Positions 50,881 to 59,556 of a DNA stretch of 64,000 nt are shown here, in pieces. Under the pieces are notes generated by a model. The model did not search any database, had not been told where the DNA came from, and saw nothing but the letters and a program-made list of their open reading frames with translations. Origin of the DNA: CALAED01 sp036555725 (lineage in GTDB: Bacteria; Actinomycetota; Actinomycetes; Streptosporangiales; Streptosporangiaceae); contig DATBKU010000101.1 in the NCBI GenBank assembly GCA_036555725.1, positions 62,001-126,000 on the forward strand. Reading direction: 5' to 3'. The stretch's first letter is position 1. Each line of letters starts with the position of its first letter. Made by a program: the position numbers and the translations under genes.

Positions 50881-51897
50881 ATGTGGTCCCTTCCAGGACG
50901 TCTGACGAACGTCACGTTGCTGCTCGCCCTGCTGCTCGTCTTCGCCACCGGCCTCGGCGCCGTCGCGACCGGTTCGGCGCACGGACGCTGGATCGTCATC
51001 GCGCACGGCGTCGCCGCGATGATGGTCATCTTGCTGATCCCGTGGAAGGGCCGGGTGATCCGGCGCGGTCTGCGCCGCGCCAGGCGCAGCCGCTGGGTGT
51101 CGCTGCTGCTCGCGACGCTGGCGATCGTGACGCTGCTCGCCGGGCTCGGGTACTCCACCGGGCTCGTGCCCTTCGTCGGCAGCACGCGCGGCATGTGGCT
51201 GCACATCGCCGCCGCCCTTGCCCTCGCGCCGCTGGCGATCTGGCACTTCCTCGCGCGCCCGGCCCGCCCGCGCCGGGTCGACCTCTCGCGGCGGACCCTG
51301 CTCCGGCTGACGGGGGTCGGCGCGGCAGCGGCCGGTCTGTACGTGACGACGACCGGGGTGGTACGGGTCGCCGGGCTGCCGGGCACCCGCCGCCGGTTCA
51401 CCGGTTCGTACCAGGCCGGATCCTTCGTGCCGGACGCCATGCCGAACACGATCTGGCTCAACGACTCCGTCCCGGCCATCGACCCCGAGGGGTGGCGGCT
51501 CGTCGTGGCCGACGCCGCCGGACGGCGCGCGCTGTCGCCGGCCCAGCTGTCGGCCTTCGACGTACGGCTGCGCGCCACGCTGGACTGCACGTCCGGCTGG
51601 TACGCGGAGCAGGACTGGGCCGGCGTCCCCGTCTCGGCGCTGCTGCGCGACGTCGGCGACGCCCGCAGCCTGCTGGTCCGGTCCGTCACGGGTTACTGGG
51701 TCCGCTTCCCCATCGGCGACGTGGACCACCTACTGCTGGCCACGCGGGTGGGCGGCCTTCCGCTGTCGCCCGGTCATGGCCATCCCGTGCGGCTGGTCGC
51801 GCCCGGCCGGCGCGGGTTCTGGTGGGTGAAGTGGGTCGATCGGATCGAGACGCAGTCCGCGCCGTGGTGGTGGCAGCCGCCATTCCCGGCGACGTGA
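50881..51897 (+). CDS. Membrane-anchored molybdopterin-dependent oxidoreductase (sulfite-oxidase fold)
   Basis: 338 aa from the ATG at 50881 with GGAGG at 50869-50873. Three or four N-terminal TM helices (LTNVTLLLALLLVFATGLGA, WIVIAHGVAAMMVILLIPW, WVSLLLATLAIVTLLAGLGY, MWLHIAAALALAPLAIWHF) precede a Tat-like RRTLLRLTGVGAAAAGLY and the catalytic domain. Mo-ligand Cys is in RATLDCTSGWYAEQDWAGVP; RLVAPGRRGFWWVKWVDRIE completes the fold. The heme-like His residues in the helices suggest electron exchange in the membrane. Substrate unknown. Confidence 0.85.
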   Translation: MWSLPGRLTNVTLLLALLLVFATGLGAVATGSAHGRWIVIAHGVAAMMVILLIPWKGRVIRRGLRRARRSRWVSLLLATLAIVTLLAGLGYSTGLVPFVGSTRGMWLHIAAALALAPLAIWHFLARPARPRRVDLSRRTLLRLTGVGAAAAGLYVTTTGVVRVAGLPGTRRRFTGSYQAGSFVPDAMPNTIWLNDSVPAIDPEGWRLVVADAAGRRALSPAQLSAFDVRLRATLDCTSGWYAEQDWAGVPVSALLRDVGDARSLLVRSVTGYWVRFPIGDVDHLLLATRVGGLPLSPGHGHPVRLVAPGRRGFWWVKWVDRIETQSAPWWWQPPFPAT

Positions 51898-52123
51898 AAT
51901 GGCCGATCGTTACCGCCGCAGGGTTCGGGGAGTTCGAACACGTCAGCGGCCTCCCCGGCCTGGACCTGCCCGGCATCGACATCTGCTCGATCGCGGGCGG
52001 GTACGGCATCGCCGCGCACCGGGTCGGCGAGCCCGAGGAGCTCTGCAAGGCCGTCCACGCCGACATCGACTCCGGCGCGCCGACCTGATCGAAGCGGAGA
52101 TCACCACCACGCCGCCGGGCTGA
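51894..52123 (+). pseudogene. Relic of a thiamine-diphosphate enzyme (benzoylformate-decarboxylase-like) with a 1-bp deletion
   Basis: After the molybdopterin gene stop the sequence reads FEHVSGLPGLDLPGIDICSI, AGGYGIAAHRVGEPEELCKA and DSGAPT then a stop. Restoring one C near 52086 continues LIEAEITTTPPG to a stop at 52121-52123. This is the extreme C-terminus of a ThDP-dependent decarboxylase. The large N-terminal part is absent, so it is an eroded remnant. Confidence 0.65.
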
Positions 52124-52166
52124 GCCGTGCCGCGATGACAGCCCCGGGCGGGTGCCCGCCGTAAGC

Positions 52167-53336
52167 TCAGACCTCGACGACGACGGCACCGGCGGTGTCG
52201 CCGGCCGCGCATCCCGTGAACAGGCCGCGTCCGCCGCCGCGGGCCTCGAGCGCGGTGACCAGTTCGGTGATCGCCCGCGCGCCGGTCGGGCCCTGCGGGT
52301 GCCCGTACACCAGGCTGCAGCCGTACGGGTTCATCCGCTCGAGCGGGAAGCCGGTCTGGCGGGTGAACCACAGGTCGTTGACCGCGAACGGGTTGTGCGT
52401 GGTGACGATGTCGATGTCCGCGATGCCGATGCCGGCGTCGGCCAGGGCGGCCAGCGCGGCGGACACCGGCGCCTTCGGCATCCGGGCCGGCTCGACGCGG
52501 GCGAACGCGGTCGACCGTACCCGGGCGATCCCGCGGCCGCCGCTCAGCTCCCAGGCCTGCTCGGTCGTGGCGAGCACCATGGCGGCGGCGCCGTCGGCCG
52601 GGTGCGTCTGCGTGCCGTACGTGATCACCCCGCCGGGTTTGACGGGGGCCAGCTTGGCCAGGCCCTCGGCCGTCGTCGGGTGGATCCCGCTGTCGGCCTC
52701 GACGATGGTCACCGCGCCCTTGCGGCCCGGCACGTGCGCCGGTACGAGGAAGGGGCGCTCCGTCACCGACTCGTACTGCTCGTACCGCAGCAGCGCGACC
52801 TCATCGATCTCCTCCCGCGTGAAGCCCCCCTCGGCCGCGACGTTCTCGGCCGTGTCGAGCATCGACTCCCCCGTGGTCGGGTCGCGGGTCATCGGGTCGT
52901 TGACCCAGTGCTCGGTGGCCGGCGCCCCGCCGCGCCCCGACGGTGTGGGGAACAGCAGGGTCGGGCCGTTGCTGGTCCGGTCGGTGGTGAGCGCGAGCGT
53001 GATCTCGTGCGCGCCCAGCTCCACCTCGGCGGCCGCGGCCTGAACGCACGCCGCCGACGTGGCGCAGGCCTGCGCGATCGTCGGCCCGGTGGCGTCGGGG
53101 GCGCCCAGCCGGCGGGTGATCGTGGTGACGCCATAGAACGAGGTGAGCTGCGGGACGGTGGTGCCCAGCACGTAATGGGTGATGTCGTCGGCCGCGATGC
53201 CCCGCGAGCGGAGCACCCGAGTGGTGACGTCGACGGCGAGGTCGACGCTGCTCATCTCGGCCAGCGGGCCCTGCCAGCGACAGAACGGCGACGACCACGC
53301 CAGTCCCAACGGGATGGCGACGTTGCTGAATCTCAT
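52167..53336 (-). CDS. Thiolase-family protein (acetyl-CoA acetyltransferase-like)
   Basis: 389 aa from the ATG at 53336; GAGG lies about 9 nt upstream. Nucleophilic Cys in AQACATSAACVQAAAAEVEL, catalytic His in YGCSLVYGHPQGPTGARAIT and second Cys in GLFTGCAAGDTAGAVVVEV. MTRDPTTGESMLDTAENVAA and EQYESVTERPFLVPAHVPG are typical of non-housekeeping thiolases. Cleaves or forms a C-C bond on acyl-CoA. The nearby acyl-CoA dehydrogenase and PaaX-type regulator suggest a catabolic CoA-ester route. Confidence 0.92.
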   Translation of the reverse strand: MRFSNVAIPLGLAWSSPFCRWQGPLAEMSSVDLAVDVTTRVLRSRGIAADDITHYVLGTTVPQLTSFYGVTTITRRLGAPDATGPTIAQACATSAACVQAAAAEVELGAHEITLALTTDRTSNGPTLLFPTPSGRGGAPATEHWVNDPMTRDPTTGESMLDTAENVAAEGGFTREEIDEVALLRYEQYESVTERPFLVPAHVPGRKGAVTIVEADSGIHPTTAEGLAKLAPVKPGGVITYGTQTHPADGAAAMVLATTEQAWELSGGRGIARVRSTAFARVEPARMPKAPVSAALAALADAGIGIADIDIVTTHNPFAVNDLWFTRQTGFPLERMNPYGCSLVYGHPQGPTGARAITELVTALEARGGGRGLFTGCAAGDTAGAVVVEV

Positions 53337-53607
53337 CTCGTCAACCTCGGGGCGGGTGCGGCGCGGGTGGGGCGGCGAGGCGATTCCCTGAGCGGAGCCG
53401 GGTGCCTTGACACCGACAAGGGCATCGTGCTCACTGTGGCGGACGATGGGCCCTGGGGATGTGGTCCGGACGGCCCATAGAGCCATCGTTAGGCAGACCC
53501 GTCGCCAACGTCAACAAACTGCTGATTTATCGGTTCAAAGGCCCCTGGCCAGCGATGAGTCGCGAAAAGACGACAATAGCCGTGACGTTACACGATTGGG
53601 ATGCTGC

Positions 53608-54540
53608 TCATTTCTGGTTCATCGACATGGCCATTGTCGTGTGATGCCGTACGTAGCCCGATAGCTCGGGGGCGAACTCGGTAAGCACTTGCCGGATCCG
53701 GATCTCCGCGAGCGGGCCGAGCGTGTCGTACACCTCCACGAACACCTCGCGGGCGCGGGCGCGCGGCCAGTCGGCCGGGAGCACCTCCGCCGGCAGCTCT
53801 GGGTCGAGGCCGGGGAACACCCGCCAGGTGTCCATCACGCTGGTGCGCGCGAGCAGCGCGTCGGTGGTGCCCACGCTGCCCAGCCTGATGCGGGCCGCCA
53901 GCGGGTCGAACTTGGCGATGAAGTCCTGATATGCGGTCCGCAGGTCGGCGAGATCCCAGGCGGCGATGGGCGAACGGCCGCGGATGCCGCCCGCGGTGTG
54001 GAACACCGTCGCGCCGGTGACGCGCAACTCGGTGAGCACGTTCTCGGCCTCGTCGGCGCTGATCCGGGGCGAGACCCACACGCCGTCGTACAGCGGTGCG
54101 AAGCCCAGCCAGCGCAGCCGTGTGCGGACCACGTGCCGCAGATCCCGCTGCTCCTCGGGCAGCGAGAACGCCGCGACGGTCCAGCCGCCGTCCCACGGCA
54201 GCGTGCGCAGCCCGAACCCCATGATGTGCTGGGCGCCCTCGGTGAGCACCTCGGCGGCGTGGGGGGTCAGGCCGTAGTAGGTGCGGCGGCCGATCTTCGA
54301 CGACTCCAGCAGCCCGCGCCGGGCCAGCCGGCTCAGCGCCGCCCGCGCGCCCACCGCCGACACGCCGAACTCCTCGGCGATGGCGACCAGCGCCGCGGAC
54401 GGAAGGTGCTCCTCCCTGCCGTACCAATAGTCGCCGAGAAGGGTCAGCAGCAGGTGCTGCGGCGAGGTCCCGCTCTGCAGGCGGGGCAGGCCGACTTTGG
54501 CGGCGCTGCCGCGGACCGGTTCTGTTTCGGGGCGAGCCAC
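53608..54540 (-). CDS. PaaX-family transcriptional regulator
   Basis: 310 aa from the GTG at 54540, chosen because a consensus -10 TATAAT ends 7 bp upstream, giving a leaderless mRNA. N-terminal HTH: SPQHLLLTLLGDYWYGREEH, VSAVGARAALSRLARRGLLE; central WTVAAFSLPEEQRDLRHVVR and LGFAPLYDGVWVSPR are PaaX hallmarks. PaaX proteins sense aromatic CoA thioesters such as phenylacetyl-CoA. Upstream of the thiolase on the same strand (271-bp gap) and likely to regulate it or itself. Confidence 0.9.
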   Translation of the reverse strand: MARPETEPVRGSAAKVGLPRLQSGTSPQHLLLTLLGDYWYGREEHLPSAALVAIAEEFGVSAVGARAALSRLARRGLLESSKIGRRTYYGLTPHAAEVLTEGAQHIMGFGLRTLPWDGGWTVAAFSLPEEQRDLRHVVRTRLRWLGFAPLYDGVWVSPRISADEAENVLTELRVTGATVFHTAGGIRGRSPIAAWDLADLRTAYQDFIAKFDPLAARIRLGSVGTTDALLARTSVMDTWRVFPGLDPELPAEVLPADWPRARAREVFVEVYDTLGPLAEIRIRQVLTEFAPELSGYVRHHTTMAMSMNQK

Positions 54541-54558
54541 GCGTAGATTATACGCGTG
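54538..54558 (-). promoter_or_regulatory. Leaderless promoter embedded in a perfect palindrome (PaaX gene)
   Basis: Arms CACGCGTA (54538-54545 on the plus strand) and TACGCGTG (54551-54558) around 5 bp. On the minus strand TATAAT occupies 54552-54547 and the GTG start is the last three bases of the palindrome. Binding of the regulator would cover the -10 and the start. Confidence 0.8.
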
Positions 54559-54736
54559 ACAAAAACGCTCACGGTCGTTATCTAACTGGCCACCCGGCAA
54601 GGTAGCGATAGCTGACCGGAACGACACAAATGCGTGCAGCCGGGCGGGGCCTCCCCCGCCCGGCTGAGTATTCCGCCTCGTTTGCCTTTCGTGGCCGGTC
54701 GCCCAGGTCAGGGCCGGTCCGGGCCGGTGAGACAGG

Positions 54737-56149
54737 TCAGGGCCGGTCGGCCAGCGGCACGAGCGGCTCGGGCACGGCCGCGGGCTCCGCCTCGGCCGGC
54801 ACGAAATCGCGCGCCCGGATCAGCACCAGCGAGCAGAGCCCGGACGCGAACGCCACGATCGCGGCGATCAGCAGCACGCGGTTGAGGCCCGCGACGAACC
54901 CGTCCACCCGGGCGACGGCGGCCAGGATCGAGCCGAGTGCGGCGATGCCGGTGGCCACGCCGACCTGCCGGAGCGTGCCGTTGATGCCCGAGGCCATGCC
55001 GGCCCGGGCGGGCTCGACCACGCCGACAGCCGTAGAGGCGAGCGGCACGTTGACCAGGCCGCCCCCGATACCGCAGACGATCATGCCCGGGATCAGGTGG
55101 GTCCAGCTGGAGCCGGGAGTGATGCCGTGCATGAGCAGCAGCCCGAAGCCGGTCAGCGCGAACCCCGACGAGATCATCCCGCGCACCGGGACGACTGTGG
55201 TGAGCCGGCCCGCCAGCCCCGCGGTGAGGAAGATGGACAGCGTGAGGAACAGCGTCCGCAGCCCGGTCTCCAGCGCGGAGAAGTGCAGCACGTTCTGCAT
55301 GTAGATCACGACGTACGTCAGCACCGAGATCAGCGACGCTGAGATCCCGAACGCCGCGAACAGCCCGCCGTTGAAGGTCGGCTTGCGGAACAGCGACAGG
55401 TCCAGCATCGGCCGTCGCTGCGCCACCTCGATGGCGAAGAACGCGACGAGCAGGACGGCGGCGGCGATCAGGGTCGCGACGACCTTGGTCTGGCTCCAGC
55501 CGTCGGCGCCGTTGATCAGGCCGTACACCAGCGCGCCCAGCGCCCCGGAGAAGGTGATGAAGCCCAGCCAGTCCGGACGGGTGGCGTCCGGGTCGCGCGA
55601 CTCATCGAGCTTGGTCAGCGTGACGATGATGGCGGCGATGCCGATCGGGACGTTCACCAGGAAGATCCACCGCCAGGACAGCCCGCTGGTGATCGCGCCG
55701 CCGACGACGGGGCCGACCGCGAGCGCGACGCCGGTGACCGCGCCGAAGACGCCGAAGGCGACGCCGCGGTCACGCCCCCGAAAGGCGTCGCTGAGCAGTG
55801 CCAGCGACGTCGCGAACATCGCCGCGCCGCCGAGGCCCTGCCCGCCCCGCGCCAGGCTGAGGAACAGCGGCCCGGTAGCCAGGCCGCACAGCAGCGACCC
55901 GGCCGTGAAGATCACGGCACCGGCCGCGAACATCATCCGCCGGCCCCATAGGTCGGCGAGCGCGCCGGCGGTCAGCAGTACGGATGCCAGTGCCAGCGCG
56001 TACGCGTCGAGCACCCATTGCAGATCGGAGAGGGAGGCGCCGAAGGCCCTCTGGATGTCGGGGAGCGCCACGTTAACGATCGTCACGTCCAGCAGGAGCA
56101 TGAAGATGCCCACGACGACCGCGGTCAAGGTCCACCACTTGCGTGCCAT
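54737..56149 (-). CDS. MFS drug-efflux transporter, DHA2 type
   Basis: 470 aa from the ATG at 56149 (AAGGGA upstream; the GTG at 56152 is possible). About 14 TM segments; TM1 VVGIFMLLLDVTIVNVALPD has the DHA2 Asp motif, GALADLWGRRMMF motif A, and ALAVGPVVGGAITSGLSWRW motif C. Divergent from the double-MarR gene across a 106-bp operator region. Substrate unknown. Confidence 0.93.
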   Translation of the reverse strand: MARKWWTLTAVVVGIFMLLLDVTIVNVALPDIQRAFGASLSDLQWVLDAYALALASVLLTAGALADLWGRRMMFAAGAVIFTAGSLLCGLATGPLFLSLARGGQGLGGAAMFATSLALLSDAFRGRDRGVAFGVFGAVTGVALAVGPVVGGAITSGLSWRWIFLVNVPIGIAAIIVTLTKLDESRDPDATRPDWLGFITFSGALGALVYGLINGADGWSQTKVVATLIAAAVLLVAFFAIEVAQRRPMLDLSLFRKPTFNGGLFAAFGISASLISVLTYVVIYMQNVLHFSALETGLRTLFLTLSIFLTAGLAGRLTTVVPVRGMISSGFALTGFGLLLMHGITPGSSWTHLIPGMIVCGIGGGLVNVPLASTAVGVVEPARAGMASGINGTLRQVGVATGIAALGSILAAVARVDGFVAGLNRVLLIAAIVAFASGLCSLVLIRARDFVPAEAEPAAVPEPLVPLADRP

Positions 56150-56216
56150 CACGGTTCCCTTCGAGAGTTACGTCACCCACTTTATGATCAACCTCCTTAA
56201 TCGTCAATATGATTAA

Positions 56217-56231
56217 TTATCAAGTTGATAA
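56217..56231. promoter_or_regulatory. Operator between the MFS and double-MarR genes
   Basis: Perfect 15-bp palindrome TTATCAAGTTGATAA in a very A/T-rich patch (56180-56250), 25 bp before the MarR start. Related TTGAT/ATCAA half-sites recur at 56186-56191 and 56234-56239. Confidence 0.75.
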
Positions 56232-56255
56232 TCGGTTGATACTCTGGCAGCGACC

Positions 56256-57116
56256 ATGGACTACTCCGACTCCGATGCGCTGCCGCCGGCGCTCGAGGGC
56301 TACACCAGCTACCTGCTGGCCCGCGCGTTCGCCCGCGCCCGGACCATCGGGAAGGCCGCCATGCCCCCCGGGCGGCACCCACAGGAGATGAGCATCCTGG
56401 CCACACTTCGCGAGCGCGGGCCCATTTCGCAGCGCCGGATCAGCGAGGTGCTCGGCGTCAACCGCACGATGATGGTCAAGGCGATCGACACGCTCGAGCA
56501 CGACGGGCTGGTGCGGCGCGAGCGCGATCCGGTCGACCGTCGCTCGTACGCGGTGACGCCGACCGACGCGGGCATGGCGGCGCTCGGGAAGATGCACACG
56601 GCGGCCACCGCCGGCACGGCGCAGATCACCTCGCGGCTCGACCCGGCCGAGCACGAGCGGCTCAACGAGCTGCTGCGCCGGCTGGTGCCCGACACCGCCA
56701 GCCCGCCGGCGGAGATGCTGCGGCACACCGGGTTCCTCGTGGCGACCACGCATGGACGGCTGCGCGAGCGCGCCAAGCACGCGCTGGCCGGGCTCGGTCT
56801 GGAGCCCCGTCAGTTCGGGGCGTTGTCGGTGCTGGCCGACATCGAGCCGACGTCGCAGCAGCGGCTGGCCGACGACCTGGGCGTTACCGGCCCCGCGATC
56901 GTCGGCATGGTCGACGAACTGGAGCGCACCGGACGGATCGAGCGCTCACGCAACCCCGACGACCGCCGGGCGCACATCGTCAGGCTCAGCACGAAGGGAC
57001 GCACCGACCTGACCGCTGCCCGACGGGTCATCGAGGCCATCCAGGACGATCTTGCCGAGCGGCTCGGGTCCGACGGGCTCGCCGAGCTCAACGAGCTGCT
57101 CGCCAAGATCGCCTAG
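56256..57116 (+). CDS. Fused tandem MarR regulator (two winged-helix domains)
   Basis: 286 aa, about twice the normal MarR length. Domain 1 (about 10-145): MSILATLRERGPISQRRISE, VLGVNRTMMVKAIDTLEHDG, DPVDRRSYAVTPTDAG. Domain 2 (about 150-286): EPRQFGALSVLADIEPTSQQ, LADDLGVTGPAIVGMVDELE, NPDDRRAHIVRLSTKG. Each half is a full MarR unit with its own wing, so one chain may form a pseudo-dimer. Expected to repress itself and the divergent exporter via the palindrome upstream. Confidence 0.9.
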   Translation: MDYSDSDALPPALEGYTSYLLARAFARARTIGKAAMPPGRHPQEMSILATLRERGPISQRRISEVLGVNRTMMVKAIDTLEHDGLVRRERDPVDRRSYAVTPTDAGMAALGKMHTAATAGTAQITSRLDPAEHERLNELLRRLVPDTASPPAEMLRHTGFLVATTHGRLRERAKHALAGLGLEPRQFGALSVLADIEPTSQQRLADDLGVTGPAIVGMVDELERTGRIERSRNPDDRRAHIVRLSTKGRTDLTAARRVIEAIQDDLAERLGSDGLAELNELLAKIA

Positions 57117-57157
57117 ATCGCCTAGGTCGTTTGGTCAGCGGCATGAAGCCCCACGGC

Positions 57158-58096
57158 TCAGCCCTTGGGGCGGGGAATCGCGTTGACGGAGTACGGCGTG
57201 GTCGGCGTCGGCGTCGTCGTGAAGCGCGCGTTGGGCAGGTAGAGCCGGTCACCGAAGGCGGCCACCGTCGACGGCACGTCGAACCGCGGATCCGTCACCC
57301 GCTGCACCACGCGCCCCATGGTCGCGTGCGCGTCGAGCCTTACGACGGTCACCGTGTTGTCCCGGTTCTGCACGGCGTACAGAGTGCGGCCGCGCAGGAG
57401 CAGCCCGTCGCCGTTGAGCAGTGACTCGCCGCCGAGGTCGACCTGGCGTGTCACCCCGGTAGCCGGGTCGACGCGGAACAGCAGTCCGGTGTTGGACTGC
57501 ACGATCAGCAGCGCCTTGCCGTCCGGGGTGGCCGTGATGCCGTTGGCGTTGTTGCCCGGGCCGTACACGATGTCGCCGCTGAGCGGAACGGAAACCGCGG
57601 CGTCGGGTAGCCGTCCGTGGCGCAGCGGCAGCTTGTAGATCGCCGGGTTGGTCGAGTCGGTGAACCACGCCGCGCCCAGGGTGAGGATCACGTCATTGAC
57701 GAAGGACGTGGCGGTCGTGAACTGGTACGACTTGACGATCGCGCCGGTGCGGGTGTCGACGACCCGCCCGTTGCCGCCGCTGCCGCCGGAGACGAACAGC
57801 CGGTGGTGCCCGTCGGTCTTCAGCCCCGTCGAGGGCGTGCCGGGGCCTTTGCTGAAGACGGTCCCCCGGCCGGTACGCAGGTCGGCGCGGAAGATCGAGC
57901 CGTCCGCCAGCGACCCGACATAGGCAACCGGCCCCGGGCCGGTGGCGATGCCCTCGGGCCGCCAGCCGTCCGGCAGCGGGAAGGACGTGGGGAACGCGGT
58001 TTTGCCGTGGGAGTCCGCCTGCCGCTCCTGGGCAGACGCCGCGGGTGCGGTCATGGCCAGCCCGAGGACGACGAGTGCTATCGACAGTCGCTTCAT
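57158..58096 (-). CDS. Secreted SMP-30/gluconolactonase-like beta-propeller protein
   Basis: 312 aa from the ATG at 58096 with AGAGG upstream and a clean signal peptide (RLSIALVVLGLAMTAPAASA). Repeated blades: PEGIATGPGPVAYVGSLADG, KTDGHHRLFVSGGSGGNGRV, NDVILTLGAAWFTDSTNPAI, NANGITATPDGKALLIVQSN and DGLLLRGRTLYAVQNRDN. The NGI/NDV and Asp positions fit the metal-binding propeller of SMP-30-type proteins, but many secreted members are non-catalytic. It stands alone with its own promoter. Confidence 0.82.
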   Translation of the reverse strand: MKRLSIALVVLGLAMTAPAASAQERQADSHGKTAFPTSFPLPDGWRPEGIATGPGPVAYVGSLADGSIFRADLRTGRGTVFSKGPGTPSTGLKTDGHHRLFVSGGSGGNGRVVDTRTGAIVKSYQFTTATSFVNDVILTLGAAWFTDSTNPAIYKLPLRHGRLPDAAVSVPLSGDIVYGPGNNANGITATPDGKALLIVQSNTGLLFRVDPATGVTRQVDLGGESLLNGDGLLLRGRTLYAVQNRDNTVTVVRLDAHATMGRVVQRVTDPRFDVPSTVAAFGDRLYLPNARFTTTPTPTTPYSVNAIPRPKG

Positions 58097-58433
58097 TGGG
58101 GACCTCTCCGTTTCGTGCGGCCGCACGGGAATTCTGTGTGCCCTATATACGGGAGAGCGGCACGTGACGGATCACCCGAGTTTGCCCGGCATGCCGGCGC
58201 AACTCGTGCGAAAGCGCCGACCACCTTGGCTGAGACGGCGGCGCGCGACTCGTACGGAAGGCGGCGCGACTGTACGGGAGGGCGGTGTGTTTCGTACCGG
58301 GAGCGCGGCGCCGTTCGTACGGATAGAGCGTGTTTCGTACGGGAGCGCGGCACGCCACCGAACACCCGAGCGAAAGCCGGCGGTTCCGTGTAGCGTCTCT
58401 CGTTGAACATTCGTTCGACCGCTGGGGCATGAG
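58097..58433. repeat. Gene-free region with imperfect 32-bp repeats
   Basis: 58149-58180 and 58339-58370 match at 27 of 32 positions (ACGGGAG-GCGGCACG core ending CACCCGAG). A further GTGTTTCGTAC-GGGAGCGCGGC element occurs at 58287-58310 and 58330-58351. No convincing gene lies here; the reading frames are low-complexity Arg-rich. Promoters for both flanking genes must also be in this stretch. Confidence 0.6.
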
Positions 58434-59459
58434 GTGCCGACTTCAGGGCCGGAGATCCCGCTGGCGCGCCTGCTGCGCCGATGGGGCCTGGACGAGCCGC
58501 GCTCGCTCACGCCGCTCCCCGCCGACGTAGCGTCGACGGGCCGGAGCTGGCGGCTGGCGATCGGCACGACGACCTTCCTGCTCAAGGAGTACGGCGACGT
58601 CGGGCGGCGGCACATCCTGTTCCGGCACCGGGTGCTCGGCGCCCTCGCCGAGACCGGGTTGCCGGTCCCCGCCGCCGTACCGGCGCACGACGGGCGATCA
58701 CTGGTGACGGCGGCCGGCCGTCCGTACGCCCTCTACCCCTGGGTCGACGGGCACCGGCGCGGCGGGCTCGACCTCTCACTCGCGCAATGCCATCAGCTCG
58801 GCGAGCTGCTCGGGCGGGTGCACGCGGCACTCGACGCGCTCACCCCGCCCGTCCAGCAGACCCTGCTCGTGCCGACCAGCCGCGCCGCCGCGGCCATCGC
58901 CGAGATCGACGATCTCCTCGGCCTGCTCCCCCGCGACGGCGATGACTTCGATGCGCTCGCGGAGCGCCGGCTGCGCGAGCGCCGGACCCTGCTGTCCGGG
59001 CTGGCCGACCACCAGCCGCCCGAGATCGACACCTCGATGGTCGGGTATGTGCACGGCGACTTCCAGGCGGGCAGCCTGCTGTACGGCCGGACCCGCCGGG
59101 TGACGGCGATCGTCGGCTGGGGCCGGCTGGCGATCGCGCCGTACGGCGGTGAGCTCGTACGGGCGGCGACATCGCTTTTCGGACACCACGACGAGCGCGG
59201 CCTCGATCTCGATCGCGTCGAGGCCTTCGTCGCCGGTCACGCGGAGGCCTTCCCGCTGGACACCGGCCAGGTCCAGTCCGCCGTACATCGGCTGTGGTGG
59301 GAGCGGCTGTGCGACGTCGGCGCACTGCGCCGGCGCTACCTCGACCATGCCGCGCCGGGCGACGCCGCTCTTGTCACCTGGTGGACGGAGCATCTGGAGC
59401 GCACCCTCGACGTCTTCGCCACCCCGTACACCGCTACCAGCGCCGTTCACCCGAGTTGA
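58434..59459 (+). CDS. APH-fold phosphotransferase-like protein with degenerate active site
   Basis: 341 aa from a GTG at 58434. The N-lobe has WRLAIGTTTFLLKEYGDVGR with the ATP-binding Lys and PYALYPWVDGHRRGG hinge. The Brenner motif reads VGYVHGDFQAGSLLYGR: catalytic Asp is kept, but the following Asn is Ser. The metal-binding IDW/DFG-equivalent is VTAIVGWGRLAIAPYGGELV, with Gly in place of Asp. Typical members phosphorylate small molecules; loss of two magnesium ligands suggests a pseudokinase or binding protein. Confidence 0.8.
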   Translation: MPTSGPEIPLARLLRRWGLDEPRSLTPLPADVASTGRSWRLAIGTTTFLLKEYGDVGRRHILFRHRVLGALAETGLPVPAAVPAHDGRSLVTAAGRPYALYPWVDGHRRGGLDLSLAQCHQLGELLGRVHAALDALTPPVQQTLLVPTSRAAAAIAEIDDLLGLLPRDGDDFDALAERRLRERRTLLSGLADHQPPEIDTSMVGYVHGDFQAGSLLYGRTRRVTAIVGWGRLAIAPYGGELVRAATSLFGHHDERGLDLDRVEAFVAGHAEAFPLDTGQVQSAVHRLWWERLCDVGALRRRYLDHAAPGDAALVTWWTEHLERTLDVFATPYTATSAVHPS

Positions 59460-59556
59460 CTGCGTGCTGTCCAACCGTTGTTCGCCGCTGCCATAATCTC
59501 GACCAAAGGTGGCGTACCGTGGCCCACCACCTGCGGGACACGATGGAGGGGGACCC

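Noticed and set aside
53565..53645. Inverted ACGACAAT-type repeat at the end of the PaaX gene as terminator
   Set aside because: Arms are about 50 bp apart and one lies in coding sequence; too weak to call.
58149..58370. CRISPR-like array
   Set aside because: Only two imperfect copies, irregular spacing, no cas genes and no leader.
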